A stretch of DNA of 64,000 nucleotides from Raphanus sativus (GCF_000801105.2 NC_079515.1:30713407-30777406), one strand, 5' to 3'. Counted from the stretch's first letter, positions 24,245 to 38,692 are shown. Translations and numbers: made by a program. Notes: generated by a model not told the origin, from the sequence alone.

Positions 24245-27133
24245 CTACTCCAAGATGGAGGATGGCCAGAGACGTGTCCACGTTGCAATCTCTTCTTTAC
24301 AACTTAGCTTTCTGATTCCTCCGTAGAACCCGTCTTCCTCGTTACCTTCCTCTCTATGTTCTCTCTTGTTGATCATTGTTCTTCTCCACCTCGACCCCAC
24401 TGTGTACTGGTTGAACTCCAACACCACCATCTCTGTTTTTAATCAATACTTTTACCATTTAGCACAACATATGAATGCAATAAACCTTTCTACAATACTC
24501 ATTGGTTTAGCTATACGATCAGGGGGTTGGGTATAGTTATGATGTAAGTGGGTGATATGGGAATATGGTTAGATAGATTATGATATTTTACATTAAGAGT
24601 TTTGATAGTTTTCTATTTAATAATTGGTTTATTTTTTATATTAGTTTAAAGGTTTTCCATATTCTACAAAGTTGTATCCCTATATAAGGGTTTCTTATTA
24701 TTAATAAGAGACAAGCTTCCAAGAATTAACTTAATCTTTAAGAGAGATTAGGTTAAGAGGAAGTAAGCTTTTTGGTTCATATCAATTTGGTATCAGAGCA
24801 AAACGATTCTATGGAGGCCAAGCTCGATAGTATACTAGCACAATTGGCGGCTCTAACGGAGGAGGTTCGATCAACAAGAGCGAAAGTGGATGAACATGAT
24901 AAGCTGTTGGAGAAACTCGTGGTAGAACCAAGAGGTGCATTTGCCGCCAAGGTGAACACCACAAACACTGAGCAGAGATCAGCCGTCAAGTTCTCTGCCG
25001 ACGAACTAACAGACGTTCAAATAATGAGTGAGATTAAAGGTAAAGGGGTTACCACACAAAATGAAGAAGCATGCGAGCAGCCCAAGACAGTGCTAGAAGA
25101 AATTCATGAGGAGAAAGTCTGTGAGGAGGAAACTATGTTGCAGGAAGATATGGTGACAAAGAGAAAAAAATCAGACTTTAATATGCTTTGCAAGTTTTCA
25201 ATTCAAATATGTGATACCTCAACAAAGAAAGTAAACTGTTGCGGTGATCAAGTGCAGTTTCTGTCACGGTTTATGGCAGAGCATGACAATTAGTTTGGAC
25301 AGCAAATACATTGCTATGGTCATGTAGTGATTCTTGTGCTTATCATTAGTTGGAGCTTGAGGACAAGCTCCGATTGGAAGGAGGGGATAATGATATGGGA
25401 ATATGGTTAGATAGATTATGATATTTTACATTAAGAGTTTTGGTAGTTTTCTATTTAATAATTGGTTTACTTTTTATATTAGTTTAAATGTTTTCCATAT
25501 TCTACAAAATTGTATCTCTATATAAGGGTTTTTTATTATTAATAAGAGACAAGCTTCCAAGAATTAACTTAATCTCTAAGAGAGATTAGGTTAAGAGGAA
25601 GTAAGCTTTTTGGTTCATATCAGTGGGCAACACACAAAATCTTACATTATTATTCTAATTGATTTCTACTTTGTGTGGTGTTGAGAGGTGCCAACAAAAG
25701 AAAAGATCTTTTGGAGTTTAAAAAAAGAGACAGAATCATTGTTGACCACCATTTTTCAAGACACACATTTTATCAAAATGTCGAGAAAAATCAAGACATA
25801 TCGCCATCATTTGGCTTTTTTGAGGACCAATGCTCTAATCAGATCTCTTCAATGTTCACACTTTTCAACTTGGGAATTTAAACGAGAAAATGAGTAAAAA
25901 ACAGAACATGAAGCTGAGAAGAAGAACGCACCACTAAGATGGCAATGACAATGGTTGAGATCCCCATCACACGATTCCAAATGGCCAACGGTACCATACC
26001 ACCATCCTAACACAACAACAAGCTTTGTTTTCAGAATCAGGGTATGTTCGAACCAAGAGTCATCAAAAGATTTACCATAAGGGAACTCTTTGTTCCTTCT
26101 CCACTGAATCTCGATATGATCTCCAGGTTTCAACTCGTTTAGAGACTCTTCTGACACATGAAGATGATGAGGAGAAGCCTCAAGGGGAGCTGCTCTTAGC
26201 CTCTCCCATGTCACACCCTTTTCAACCGAACCTGCTCTTCTACCCTGTGGCGGATACCTAAAATCCCCAAAACAGAGTTTTCTTTTTATATTAAAAATGA
26301 CTTCGATGAAGAATAAGTTAAAAAAAAACTGTCAAATGTGAACCTCAGATAAATTATACCTCGCTTGAAAAGTATCAGTGAGGGCGTCATAGCTAAGCTC
26401 TGCATCATAACATGACAACATGAACCCTACATGCCCATTCTGCTCTTACACCAAAAGAGACCACTACTTTAATGATCAAATCCAGAAAAAATAAAAAAAA
26501 CTAACTATGTTGTTTAATAAAATTGATTACCTCACGGTTGTAAACTTGAGCTGGGAACCAAAAACGACCAGTTTCAAGTGAGATATAGAAGCTCATAGTG
26601 GAATCAACTGGCAGAGCCTTCCTCTGTTTACTATCATCATCTCTCAAAACAGAGGAAATAGATCGAAGACAAGCGATGATGAGTTTATCAAGCCCAAGAG
26701 GATGACCGGTTTGGTGAAGAGGAGAAGAATCAAGATGACGGGAGGAAGAGAGATAGCATTTCCACTCTCTATACGCAGAAGGGCCAAGGATCTTGCCCCA
26801 TTTGCTCACCAAGTGTTTCTCCCACAGATGATCACTCACACACCTCTCCCTCAAGGAGCTACAAACCCTAGCCATACTAGAGAGTCCAGAGGGTGGAAGA
26901 AGGTCGAGAATGCGGTCGAGAGCCAGGTCAGGGAGGTCAAGGACCGACATATGGTCTTCTAGCGCAGGAGAGGCAGGGTCGGGTTTGGTTGGATGGAGAG
27001 TGTTGGTGAAGAGGAGGTTCTTGGAGAGGTAGAAAGAGAGCAAGGATTTGGTTTCAGATGCCCATGGAGGAAGAGATAACGATTTTGACAAGAAAAAGAA
27101 AGAGAGACATGAGATGAGAAAGTAGAGAAGCAT
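24245..27133 (-). CDS. F-box protein (At2g26850-like), with an LTR element in its last intron
   Basis: Five minus-strand exons, all in frame: 26531-27133, 26360-26439, 26076-26257, 25932-26006 and 24245-24432, giving 375 residues. An N-terminal hydrophobic stretch ([20 protein letters not shown]) precedes the F-box at about residues 63-110 ([20 protein letters not shown], then [10 protein letters not shown]). The C-terminal part ([67 protein letters not shown]-like [11 protein letters not shown]) is typical of this plant F-box subfamily, possibly an SCF substrate adaptor; targets are unknown. Intron 4 (24433-25931) is swollen to 1.5 kb by the LTR element; without it the intron would be about 0.4 kb. 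I do not recall an F-box gene here in Arabidopsis, so it may have moved in. Confidence 0.88.
24553..25622 (+). mobile_element. Small non-autonomous LTR retrotransposon
   Basis: Two 232-bp LTRs, 24553-24784 and 25391-25622, begin TGATATGGG and end TTCATATCA. By eye they differ at seven positions. The 5-bp target duplication GTGGG lies at 24548-24552 and 25623-25627. The primer-binding site TGGTATCAGAGC (24788-24799) matches the initiator-Met-tRNA 3' end, and a purine tract GGAAGGAGGGG (25376-25386) precedes the 3' LTR. TATATAAGGG in each LTR is a probable promoter. The internal 0.6 kb has no reverse transcriptase, integrase or protease. It is transcribed in the opposite sense to the F-box gene that hosts it. 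Confidence 0.95.
24811..25293 (+). CDS. gag-remnant-like coiled-coil frame inside the LTR element
   Basis: 160-residue intact frame starting 12 bases after the primer-binding site. The N-terminus ([18 protein letters not shown], then EHDKLLEKL) is a predicted coiled coil like the start of plant retroelement gag proteins; the rest is acidic and has no zinc knuckle or enzyme motif. It may be a leftover gag start or a neutral frame. The retroelement otherwise lacks coding capacity. Confidence 0.45.
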   Translation: MEAKLDSILAQLAALTEEVRSTRAKVDEHDKLLEKLVVEPRGAFAAKVNTTNTEQRSAVKFSADELTDVQIMSEIKGKGVTTQNEEACEQPKTVLEEIHEEKVCEEETMLQEDMVTKRKKSDFNMLCKFSIQICDTSTKKVNCCGDQVQFLSRFMAEHDN

Positions 27134-28456
27134 TATTTTGGTGTGTTTTTGCTTCCTTTTTGTTTTTTGATCTGTTGTGGCTGTTTCTGAGAGTATAAAT
27201 GGAAGGAGAGGATAGGTAGATGACCAATAGGAATTGAGAGATTACCTAACCAACTTATGAAAAAACAAAAAACAATTGTTTTTGGGAACTTGAAGCTGAA
27301 TGAAGTTGCCAAGTTGAATCAAGAGTGGTTTGGACCCCACAAAAACCCAGATGACAGGAAAGAAAAGCCTTTACAAAAATCCAAACTTTGCAGACAAAAC
27401 CGAGATAATGCGTAAAGAATGTGCCAGTTATTATTTAAAATCAATAAAAAGAATATTTTTTAAAGAAAAAGGTCTAGTTGGTGTCATTGGGATTTCCAAG
27501 GACAGTGGGAAGATAGAAAGAATCGGATCTGGGCACCAAAAACAAAAGATTCATTGAACCCAAAACCATAAACAATTTTTTAATAGAAAAACTATTAATT
27601 TATTGTTAATTGTTATAAAAACATAAACAAACCAATAGGGAGGATGAAGAAGGAGAAGAGGAGCCTGAAGAGAGTTTTGGCACCTCCACCTTCTACAGAA
27701 GAAACAGATTTCTTTCTCCTTCCTCCTCCCAAACTCTCAAGATACCAACCAGACCAACAAATTATGCAAACAATCAACTCTTCCTCTCTTGTAAAACTCC
27801 ATTTTAAAATATTCATCTAAAATAGCAAAAACTTGGATTATGATAAAGATGAGAGAGGCTACTGCTTATTTACCCTTTTTGTCAAAAATACCAAAGAGAG
27901 AGATAGAGAGAGCAATATATTCTCCATTCCATGTGTACCAGTACCACAACTCTATTATTCTACAGCCTGCAAACATCTTCACACAACAACACACACAGAA
28001 AATGAGAAAAGGAACAACATCTCCTCTTGAGATCAGGAAAGGGTAGCAGAAGAGAGTCGTAATACAATACTTCAAGACAGAATCGCAAATATGAGCATCA
28101 GGTTGAATCAACTTGTCTGAATCTCCACCAATCTTTTCTCGACAAGTTCCTTCAACTTGGAAAAACGAATAACATCAAATTTGGAAAGCTACTGTAATAT
28201 TTATATGGAGAGAAATAAGAAACAAGGCATACGGAATTAGATCATTTGATCATTTCAACTTCAGCCAACAACACTAGGACAAAAAGAAACAAATGTATTT
28301 TGTGTTTTTGTATTCCCTCTGATTTACTCCCATTATCTTCCATATGGTTAAAGACAAGATTCAATTACCAAGCAGCAAATCACCCTATTAACAAACACCA
28401 AACGTAATATCACAAACAAGTTTAAACTAAAAAAAAATGTTGGAGTACAGACTGGC
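27134..28456. other. Intergenic region between F-box and BAP31-like genes
   Basis: Upstream of the F-box gene (pyrimidine-rich leader on the minus strand) and downstream of the BAP31-like gene. A 67-residue minus frame at 27613-27816 (MNILKWSFTREEELIVCIIC..., hydrophobic C-terminus) has no recognised family and no supporting signal; I do not call it. GAGA-rich stretches occur at about 27895-27915. Confidence 0.35.
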
Positions 28457-29907
28457 TCAAGTATTCTTCTTGATGCTTGAACGCGAAATTCTTGAATCCA
28501 CAGTGTGCAATTGGTAACGAAGATCCTGGTTTTCCTCAGACAGCCGGTTAAACTCAATCAGGAACCCTTCAGATTGCTTCTGTAGAGCTATTCCACTTGT
28601 TTCTTCAGTACGGATTTCTTTAGTCTTTGCCTCGATCTCAGACTCCAGCTGCTTTTGTCTTTCCCGAAGAGATGTGATTTCTTGTTTCAAGCTTTTGACT
28701 TCATCTGAAGCTCTGGCTTTCTCACCTTCCAAAACCGATCCTTCCTTCTTTACAACTTCCATGGTCTTCCTTCTCATGCGTAGCTCTCTCATGTAGTGGT
28801 GCAGCCTGTCTATCATCAGCCCAAGGAAAAGAAACCCACCTGGACGTATAGCACAACTAATATAAGGTTTTACCAAAGCAGAAGAGGAAATATACCAAAT
28901 GCACAAAAGAAATCTAAAAAAAAAAAACTGAAACTTTAAAAGCTGAAATTTCAAATAACAAAAGCTTTTTATGGATACTTTACTTGCATAGCCAATTTGA
29001 AGTTGACATAGAGGAGGAGGAGAAGAGCTAAGCAATCACACTCGCAACTAAGGTTTTACACAAAGAAGAAGACACAGTTCAGAGGTTTTACCCAAGCACA
29101 AAAGATATCAAACTGAAACTTTGAAAGCCAGATTTTAAATAACAAAAAGCTTTTATGATACTAATTCCATAGCCAATTTGAGTGTAGTAAGTTGATACAT
29201 AGGAGGGGAAGAGCTAATAAGCAATCACACCAGTAGGTAGCAACTAAGGTTTACACAAAGTAGAAGAAGGCTTTAACTGAGTCTGGAGAAGCTGATTTCA
29301 CCGAAACAAAAACCTCCTGGGCACACAATATGAATCCCTCCACATCCAATTTGATTGAATCAATAGCTAAACCATTAGTATATATCTACTCTAAATTCGA
29401 CTACACGAGTAAGATCAACACACAGTAATCACAAACATTCAAGAGCTTGAGCTAAATCATCAGTCTATCTAAGATCCATCACAAGATCTCAACCTCCACG
29501 ACAACATAGTTTCCTTAAACCGGATCTCGAATTCTCTCTACTAGTAATTTCCGGTTAAGAGTTTACTAACAAACCAATTTAAAAAAAACCGGATCTAACC
29601 GGAGAAGCGAAAAGGAGGCTTTACCCATGAGAGTGGATTCGAGGAGATGCTTAGACATGATGACCTCATCCGTCGGGTTCATTGCACCCTCCTCGATCCA
29701 GCGCTTCTGGATCTCCATCATACTGTACACGCTCGCCACCAGCACCACGCAGACCGTCGCGGAGACGGTCTGGACCACCACCGGTCCGCGCCCGCGCTTC
29801 GCGCGATCCAGGCTCATGATCAGGAGCTTCCGAATCGGCGTTTTGAAAGAGAGCGCCAGTATCACCGCGACCTCGGAGAGTACAACCGCGAAGAGTAAGT
29901 GCTGCAT
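28457..29907 (-). CDS. BAP31-like ER membrane protein
   Basis: Two exons on the minus strand, 29625-29907 and 28457-28839, giving 221 residues. The N-terminal half has three hydrophobic segments (LLFAVVLSEVAVILALSF, VVVQTVSATVCVVLVASVYS and FLFLGLMIDRLHHYM), the BAP31/BAP29 layout. The C-terminal half is a long charged coiled coil (VKSLKQEITSLRERQKQLES). The last residues, KKNT, fit a KKxx ER-retrieval signal. Animal BAP31 is an ER cargo receptor and quality-control factor; plant forms are presumed similar. Corresponds to Arabidopsis At1g11905 from memory. The 785-bp intron contains an imperfect tandem duplication. Confidence 0.9.
28880..29270. repeat. Imperfect tandem duplication in the BAP31-like intron
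   Basis: Two copies of about 190 bp, starting near 28915 and 29105. They share ACTGAAACTTT(A/G)AAAG, CAAATAACAAAAGCTTTT, CATAGCCAATTTGA and ACATAGGAGG, with about 15-20% divergence by eye. Both copies are inside the intron. Confidence 0.6.
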
Positions 29908-31275
29908 CGTGTGTTGTTTGATCGGAGGAGGGAGATGTGATCGAGAACTTTCCTTGCCGTCGGCAAATACGAAGAAGGAAAGTTCAAGGAGTCTTAACTC
30001 TTAAGCAGGTGTGACATCTACTACTTACTACCTTCGCTTTTGAACTTTTGTAGTTTTATCCGTTTAGTCCCTGTATTGTAAAACGTTTTACAAATAGCTC
30101 TATTATTTGAAAATAGGTTAATGTAACCCCGCAAACAATGAAATCTACTAGGCTTGAGCAGCATTTTTGATATCGGTTCTGTTCGCTTTAGGTATTTTAG
30201 ATATCAGATAGTTCGGATAGAAGTTAATTGATTTATTACTACATGAACTATTTTTGATTTGGATAGTTTCAAATTCGGTTCGGCTAGGTTAGGCTCGTAT
30301 AATAAAACTAGAAACTGCAATATACTTAAAAAAGTTTGGTTTTCAGATAATTCAAATTAAATATAAAACATTTTAGGTAAAAAAATGGAATAACAAAAAT
30401 GGTTTTTATAAAAATTCCGGCTATTTCAGATTACTTATTACTCTATATATTTGGAATAAAAAATTCAGATAATTTTCAGATATTTTTTATTAATTTTTTT
30501 AAAAATATTTTTGAATACTTTTAATAGATTTTTAAATTATAAATATAGTTATTTATGTTATAACATTTTTATATATTAGGATATCCGTTTGGTTTTCGAT
30601 TCGGTTTCAATTTAGTTTTGTTACTTCAGATATAAAAATATAGAAATTATTCAGTTTTTTTGAAGATTTCGGTTTCATATATTTTTTGGTTTGGTTATCT
30701 ACTACCTTTGCTTTTGAACTTCTGTAGATTTATACTATTAGTCCCTAAAGTTTAGTTCATTTCCCTCGCCGACTCCTTTTCCTTCTTCCAATAGGACCTT
30801 GAACTCTGAATATGTCAAAAATAATGGACCGAGTTTGTTTTCGTTGAGGTCTTCTCTTCCGTGTAGATTAATAGGTGATAAACCGAACCATCCTTGCATT
30901 TGCTTAGTCTGAAAAGTCAATAAGTTTCTTACGATACGTGAGAAGATGAAAGAGTCGCAACGTACACCACATATATGATCACTAAAACTCAGTTTTGTTT
31001 ATCTTGGGACGAGCTTGCTTCGGAAATGAGATGATAAGGTTATTGCCATCGATAAAAGGACATTTGAGAAATTTGAGAATCAAGTTTAAAGTGTATAAAC
31101 GGATGATGATAATATGAGCAGTCTCATAACAGTTTGCATACTACAGAAGTACAAAATGTGTCGAAGTTTCTGTTTTGAAAGAAAGAAGATATTTTGGTGG
31201 GTGCCGGAATCAGGCTGATATATGTCCGGAAAAGTCTGCTAAATTACGAAAATAGCCTTAGGTTCCTCCTCTCTT
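29908..31275. other. Intergenic region with a repeat-flanked AT-rich insert
   Basis: Promoter side of the BAP31-like gene and 3' flank of SEC22. CTACTAC...CTTCGCTTTTGAACTTTTGTAG (about 30018-30078) recurs at about 30698-30752 (CTACTACCTTTGCTTTTGAACTTCTGTAG, then TAGTCCCT). Between them is a segment rich in GGTTCGG/GATATC(C/A)G motifs typical of decayed plant DNA transposons. No gene seen. Confidence 0.4.
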
Positions 31276-32495
31276 TTACCATAGCTTGTTCTTGACCCAG
31301 AAAAGAAGGAAAACTACACCCAACACGATCGCTACTGGTGCCCATTTCCTGATCAAAGCCTGGTTTACCAAAATCAATTCAAAACCCAAACCTTGAGCTA
31401 TATAAACTAAACATGATCGTAACAAGTGACCAGTATTGTTGCATTGTCTAGTGTAAGGGAATATACAATCAAACTCACCTGGCGATTCAAATCTTTAGCT
31501 TTATCAGCATATATACGAGATTCAGAAGTTAGCCTACTCGACATCTCGCTCACCTCTGCATTAAGAAAAAAACAAAAAGCGGATGAGCATATTGCTTTGC
31601 TGATTATTAAAAAAAAATGCCCACAACTACTATTCTCCTGATTCAAAAAAGTGTAATGAATATGATCACATGAGAAAGAGTAGATAGGGGGGTGGGCTTA
31701 CGGTCCAGCTTTTCACCAACACCTAAGACTTCCTGCACATTCCGCGTCATTATCTGATGGACCTCATAGAGTTCATCATTCAACTTGGCGATATTTCGTT
31801 GCGTACGAGTGTCTTGGTACAGTTTCTTGGTTTTCTGTATGAAAGTATCTACAACCCCCCCCCCCAAAAAAAAGAGAGTGAGAAATCCATAAAAGAATGT
31901 TTCCATTGAATTCGGTAGAGAGTCTAGTCTAGTAGTCTACAAAACACATACCAAATTTAATAAAAGCATAAGGTCTAGCAGCTGTTTCAATGTTAGGCCC
32001 ATTGACACGTTCGAACTCATTCTTGAGATCTTCCAGGTACTGGAACGCGAGTTTCTTCGGGTAAGAGCGGTCACACATCGTCAAGTAGCAAACACGTCCT
32101 TCTATGATGTAACTGAAGTTCTCTGATCAAGGAATGACATGGATGGATATGCACATGACAAATAATCACACATGATAAGGCAATTAACTGGTGCAAACCT
32201 ACGAGAAAGAGAGACTACTGTAGATAGAGACAGATGCAACTACTCTTAAAATCAAATATCAACATGAAAAATCTATCGAAATCGATTGGAGATGTTGAGA
32301 AGGATACTGGAAAACATAAGGGCCAGTTTCAACAGACATTCGTGAAGCTTCGTTATGACCTCGGGAGAGATTCTTGAACAGAGACTTAACCTGTTGCTTA
32401 TACATGTCTGAATCTGGCAAGTCACGACCATCGTCGAGTCCCTCTGCTAGAGGCAAACCGTCAGTAACACGAGCTATCAATGTCATCTTCACCAT
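31276..32495 (-). CDS. SEC22: SEC22 R-SNARE, ER-Golgi transport
   Basis: Five minus-strand exons (32308-32495, 31952-32112, 31702-31848, 31479-31555, 31276-31359) give 218 residues, the family length. An N-terminal longin domain (MVKMTLIARVTDGLPLAEGL, YVFHYIIEGRVCYL) is followed by the SNARE motif (LNDELYEVHQIMTRNVQEVL, GEKLDQVSEMSSRL, with the R-SNARE arginine layer in MTRNVQ) and a C-terminal membrane anchor (WAPVAIVLGVVFLLFWV). It mediates vesicle fusion between ER and Golgi. Arabidopsis counterpart At1g11890. It is head to head with the PIG-V gene, sharing about 0.7 kb of upstream DNA. A poly-C/poly-A tract (31855-31872) lies in intron 2 next to the acceptor of exon 3. Confidence 0.96.
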
Positions 32496-32769
32496 CTCCG
32501 CCCTGGTTCCTTCTTCTCCAATTACAAAAAAATCTCACTGCAACTAATAATAAAATTAATTTCGAATTATCGTATAATCTTAATTTTGAAAGAAATCAAA
32601 AGATCTGATTTCAATAAAACAATTTCGATTTCAAATAAGCTATATCTATCCCCTTGCACCAAGTATACATATATAACGAAAAACATAAACTTCAAGTCCA
32701 GATTTTGAACTAACCTGATACGAGTGTTCAAATGCTTCTTCTCGATTCAAGGATCTGAGAACCAGAACC

Positions 32770-33220
32770 AGAAGATAGACGATGATCCAGAGGAGTGAAT
32801 TATTGTCTTTATTAGTTTTTTTTTTTCTTAGTTTTTGATCTGTTGTCGAAATGTTATTTATGACTCATATACGCTCTGGCCTCACGTGATTGGCTCTGTG
32901 ACGAGTCTTGGTGACATGTCTTGATGACATGGCGCGTTTGCCTTTTTAACCGGTCTGTATGGTCCAGATATAATATTCGAAATCGTAACTGGTCCTTCTG
33001 ATTAAACCGGTACGGGTCGATTCTTGAGCAAACCGAAAAACCTCTTTATCGTTCAGAGGGTTTGAATCTTAAATTCGTTTTTTTGCTTCTCCGTCCGAGC
33101 TACGCTGTCGGAGAATTACTGAAAGCTACTTCTGTTCGGATTTGACCCAAAAAAAAGGAAGGAAGGCTTTGATACACTCTTCGGGATCGTATTTCTCGAA
33201 GAGGATCACGTACGTAAGCA
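32770..33220. promoter_or_regulatory. Divergent promoter region, SEC22 / PIG-V
   Basis: Intergenic stretch between two head-to-head genes. It contains a perfect G-box CACGTG (32883-32888) immediately followed by ATTGG (an inverted CCAAT box) and nearby TGACGAG and GATGACATGG motifs. No TATA box is obvious for either gene, which fits housekeeping promoters. Confidence 0.45.
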
Positions 33221-35356
33221 ATGGAATCAAACTCGAAATCCAGGAAAGAGTTCGTCTTGATCAAATACGCCGTCTTCTCGCGACTCCTCGTTCTCTTCTT
33301 AACCATTCTGTGGCGGAGCTTCCTCCAACCGTACGATACATCCGCCGTGCTCAACCCGCCTTGCCTGCACCACAAAGAAGTCACCGAAGACTCTCCTCCT
33401 CCACTCGATGCATTCTCGAAGACGCTTGAGAACAGCGTCGTTTGGGACAGCGTGTACTTCCTCAGGATCAGTCAGTGCGGGTACGAGTATGAGCAGACTT
33501 ACGCCTTCTTGCCTCTCCTTCCCTTCTTCATCTCTCTTCTCTCTCGCACTGGTAACCTTTTCAGTAGTTTCTGTTCCCTTTTGGATCCCTACGAGTTCTC
33601 TTCTCACTGATCAGAAAGATGTGTCCTTTGATTCAGTTTTTGCGCCTTTGGTTCCGTTGATTGGTCTTCGAGGTGTAATGGTGTTGTCTGGTTACGTCGT
33701 CAGCAACTTGGCCTTCGTGTTTGCTGCTATCTATCTCTTCAGGTGCCATCTTGCGTAAGCAATCAACAGTTTTTGAGTTGCTCTTATTAGTGTCTTACAT
33801 TAGTCTTTGCTAACAGGGTTTCAGTTATTATCTTGAAGGATACTGAGGCATCATTCAGAGCTTCAGTTATGTTCTGTTTCAATCCGGCGTCCATATTCTA
33901 TTCATCAATGTAAGTGTATTCAATCAATGTTATTTTTATTGACTTTTGGAGGGTAAAATGTTCAATCTTATAAGAATGGTAACTAACTGAAGATTGGACT
34001 GTTTCCATTTAACTTTCAGATATTCAGAAAGCCTGTATGCTCTGTTTTCAATTGGAGGATTGTATCACTTGTTATCTGGTGCCAGCAATGCAGCAGTTCT
34101 CTGGTTTGCACTCTCCGGTTGTGCAAGGTCCAATGGAATTCTTAATGCTGGCTATATCTGTTTCCAAACTATGCATCGAGCATATGAGGCTTTGTATCTG
34201 AAAAGGCGTGTTTGTGTGAGTGAGTTAATACATACTTCAATCAAGTTTCCGAAGTTATGGTCTCAAGTCAAAACATTTGTAATTCTCTGGGGGTATTATA
34301 GTGATTTGTTTCTCTTCTCATTTGTCTGTGCAGGTTTTAGTTACTGGATTTCTTCGATGCGTATGCATTTGTCTTCCTTTTGTTGCATTTCAAGCATACG
34401 GATACTATAACATATGTCATGGACATACGCTTGATGAATTAAGGCCTTGGTGCAAAGCAAGGGTGCCTTTGCTGTACAACTTCATTCAAAGTCATTACTG
34501 GTAAGTTTGAAACTTTTTTTCTTATTCTTGCAAGTTTCCGTTCACTCTATTTGATTACGAGGTCTTAACGTTCTCGATGACATGAATTGTGACAGGGGAG
34601 TAGGGTTCCTTAGATACTTTCGGTTTAAACAGCTCCCAAACTTTCTGCTCGCTTCCCCAATTTTGTCTCTAGCTGTGTGTTCAGTTGTAAGTTACATGAA
34701 GACTCGACCTGAGCTCTTCATTTCCTTGGGATTTCAAGCTACCGAGAAAGAAAAGAGATCTTCTGCAAAGCTTTATTCTCTTAAGGATGATGCACTTGAA
34801 CCAGCTGTTAAAAGTTCATCAAATGATGGTATGAGTGTCTTCACTTATGGAATTTTATAGTTCCAAAACTGATCGATCCTCTGTGTGTTTTCTGAGTAGG
34901 GAACCGTGACATTAGGCAGAGAAGACCGAGTAAAAAGAAGGATGTGGTTGTCACCAATGCAGCTGCGAAATCCAACTCGCCAGCTACATCAGGATGCTTT
35001 TCAGCTGATGTTTTTCCATTTGTCGTACACTTGTGTCTAATGACAGCTACAGCGTTCTTCATCATGCATGTTCAGGTTACATTCCCCAAAACCAAAACCA
35101 AAAACATAAACATGTACAGAAGATGACATAGAGGTTCTTGTGTGATAGTTGTTCACTGTCCTCATGTGTGTGTGTGTTGTGATTATTGCAGGTTGCAACA
35201 CGGTTCTTGTCAGCGAGCCCTTCTCTTTACTGGTTTGCATCTCATTTAATTGCATCTCCTAAGCATAGGAAATGGGAATACTTGATATGGTCATATTGTG
35301 CAGCCTATATCCTACTTGGCACTCTTCTCTTCTCAAACTTCTATCCATTCACTTGA
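33221..35356 (+). CDS. PIGV: PIG-V, GPI alpha-1,6-mannosyltransferase 2
   Basis: Eight exons: 33221-33551, 33637-33742, 33817-33909, 34020-34215, 34334-34500, 34596-34828, 34900-35075 and 35192-35356; 488 residues, close to the Arabidopsis protein At1g11880. It is a polytopic ER membrane enzyme that adds the second mannose to the GPI anchor core from dolichol-phosphate-mannose. Family landmarks seen: the luminal WDSVYFLRISQCGYEYEQ (WD near the first membrane span), FAPLVPLIGLRGVMVLSGY, FCFNPASIFYSSIYSESLY, ALSGCARSNGILNAG and YWGVGFLRYFRFKQLPNFLL. The exon-6/7 junction lies in a variable charged loop. Start chosen as the first ATG (MESNSKSRKEF) preceding the first membrane span. Confidence 0.93.
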
Positions 35357-35765
35357 TTTAAAAAGTTTTCAGCACCTTAGTTGTTTCATCAGAGAATCAA
35401 GACGTTGGTTTACCTTTCCTAACGGCAAAATTAACGGATACTTGTGGTTAGTCCAGAGAACAAACCAGTTTTGTTGTTTCTGCAGGATTCTAGCTCCTTC
35501 GTATTTGGCAAGATTTGTGACTTTTGTGAAAGATTTTGTATTATGAAATGAAGATAATGTTTGGTTTGCAGCAATATCCTCAGATATTATGGAATAAAGT
35601 TTGGTATATACAAATAAGTGAAAAGGAAAGGTAAATACCATTTCTATTATACAATTGAAGAAAAAAACACAACAAAACTCAACGCATGTGAACTGTATAA
35701 TGTATGCCCGCAAACCTCAGATCATGAGTTACAACAAGACTCAGCTTAGAGCTAGCCTTTAAAAC
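35357..35765. other. Convergent 3' flanks of PIG-V and seryl-tRNA synthetase
   Basis: Short region holding both 3' untranslated ends; no gene seen. Confidence 0.4.
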
Positions 35766-38245
<2,480 letters not shown>

Positions 38246-38605
38246 CGCCGGAGCTGAGGTAAAGAGGACACGACGGCTTGTTTATGTTTTACTTTTATCT
38301 ATCATCTGCTCCTTTGCGTACTGATACCGAAATGTTGTCGTTTTAAGAAACTGGTTAGCATTCGGCTATTCAGTTCGGTTTGGGTTATTTAATGTTAAGA
38401 GATTCTAGAACCAAGGAAAATTCGGATTGGTTGGGTTCGGATGATAAAACTAGAAACCAACATTGACCACAATAATTAGATTTGGTTCATATAAATTTCA
38501 GATGATTTGGATTTTTTTTTTTAAGTTATTTTTCAAGTAAAAGCATTAAAATAAACAATAATTTTAGAGAATTCATTTTTAGATATAAGTTATGTTTATT
38601 CAGTT

Positions 38606-38692
38606 TTTTTTTTTTTTTTTGAATAATCAGGAGGTGATCCGGCGGCCGTGGCCAACCGACTAATCCCCCTGAGCCCGGAACCAGCCTGCGTC
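38606..38692 (-). mobile_element. 5'-truncated SINE
   Basis: 87 bp ending (minus strand) in an A-run after CTGATTATTC, bounded by an exact 13-bp duplication TGTTTATTCAGTT (38593-38605, 38693-38705). It shares GGGATTAGTCG with the fuller SINE at 43455-43647. The 5' tRNA-like part is missing. It sits between the T-protein and seryl-tRNA synthetase genes. Confidence 0.8.

Noticed and set aside
27613..27816. 67-residue minus frame (MNILKWSFTREEELIV...)
   Set aside because: No recognised family, no TATA or splice support, and it lies in 3'-flank-like DNA; not called as a gene.
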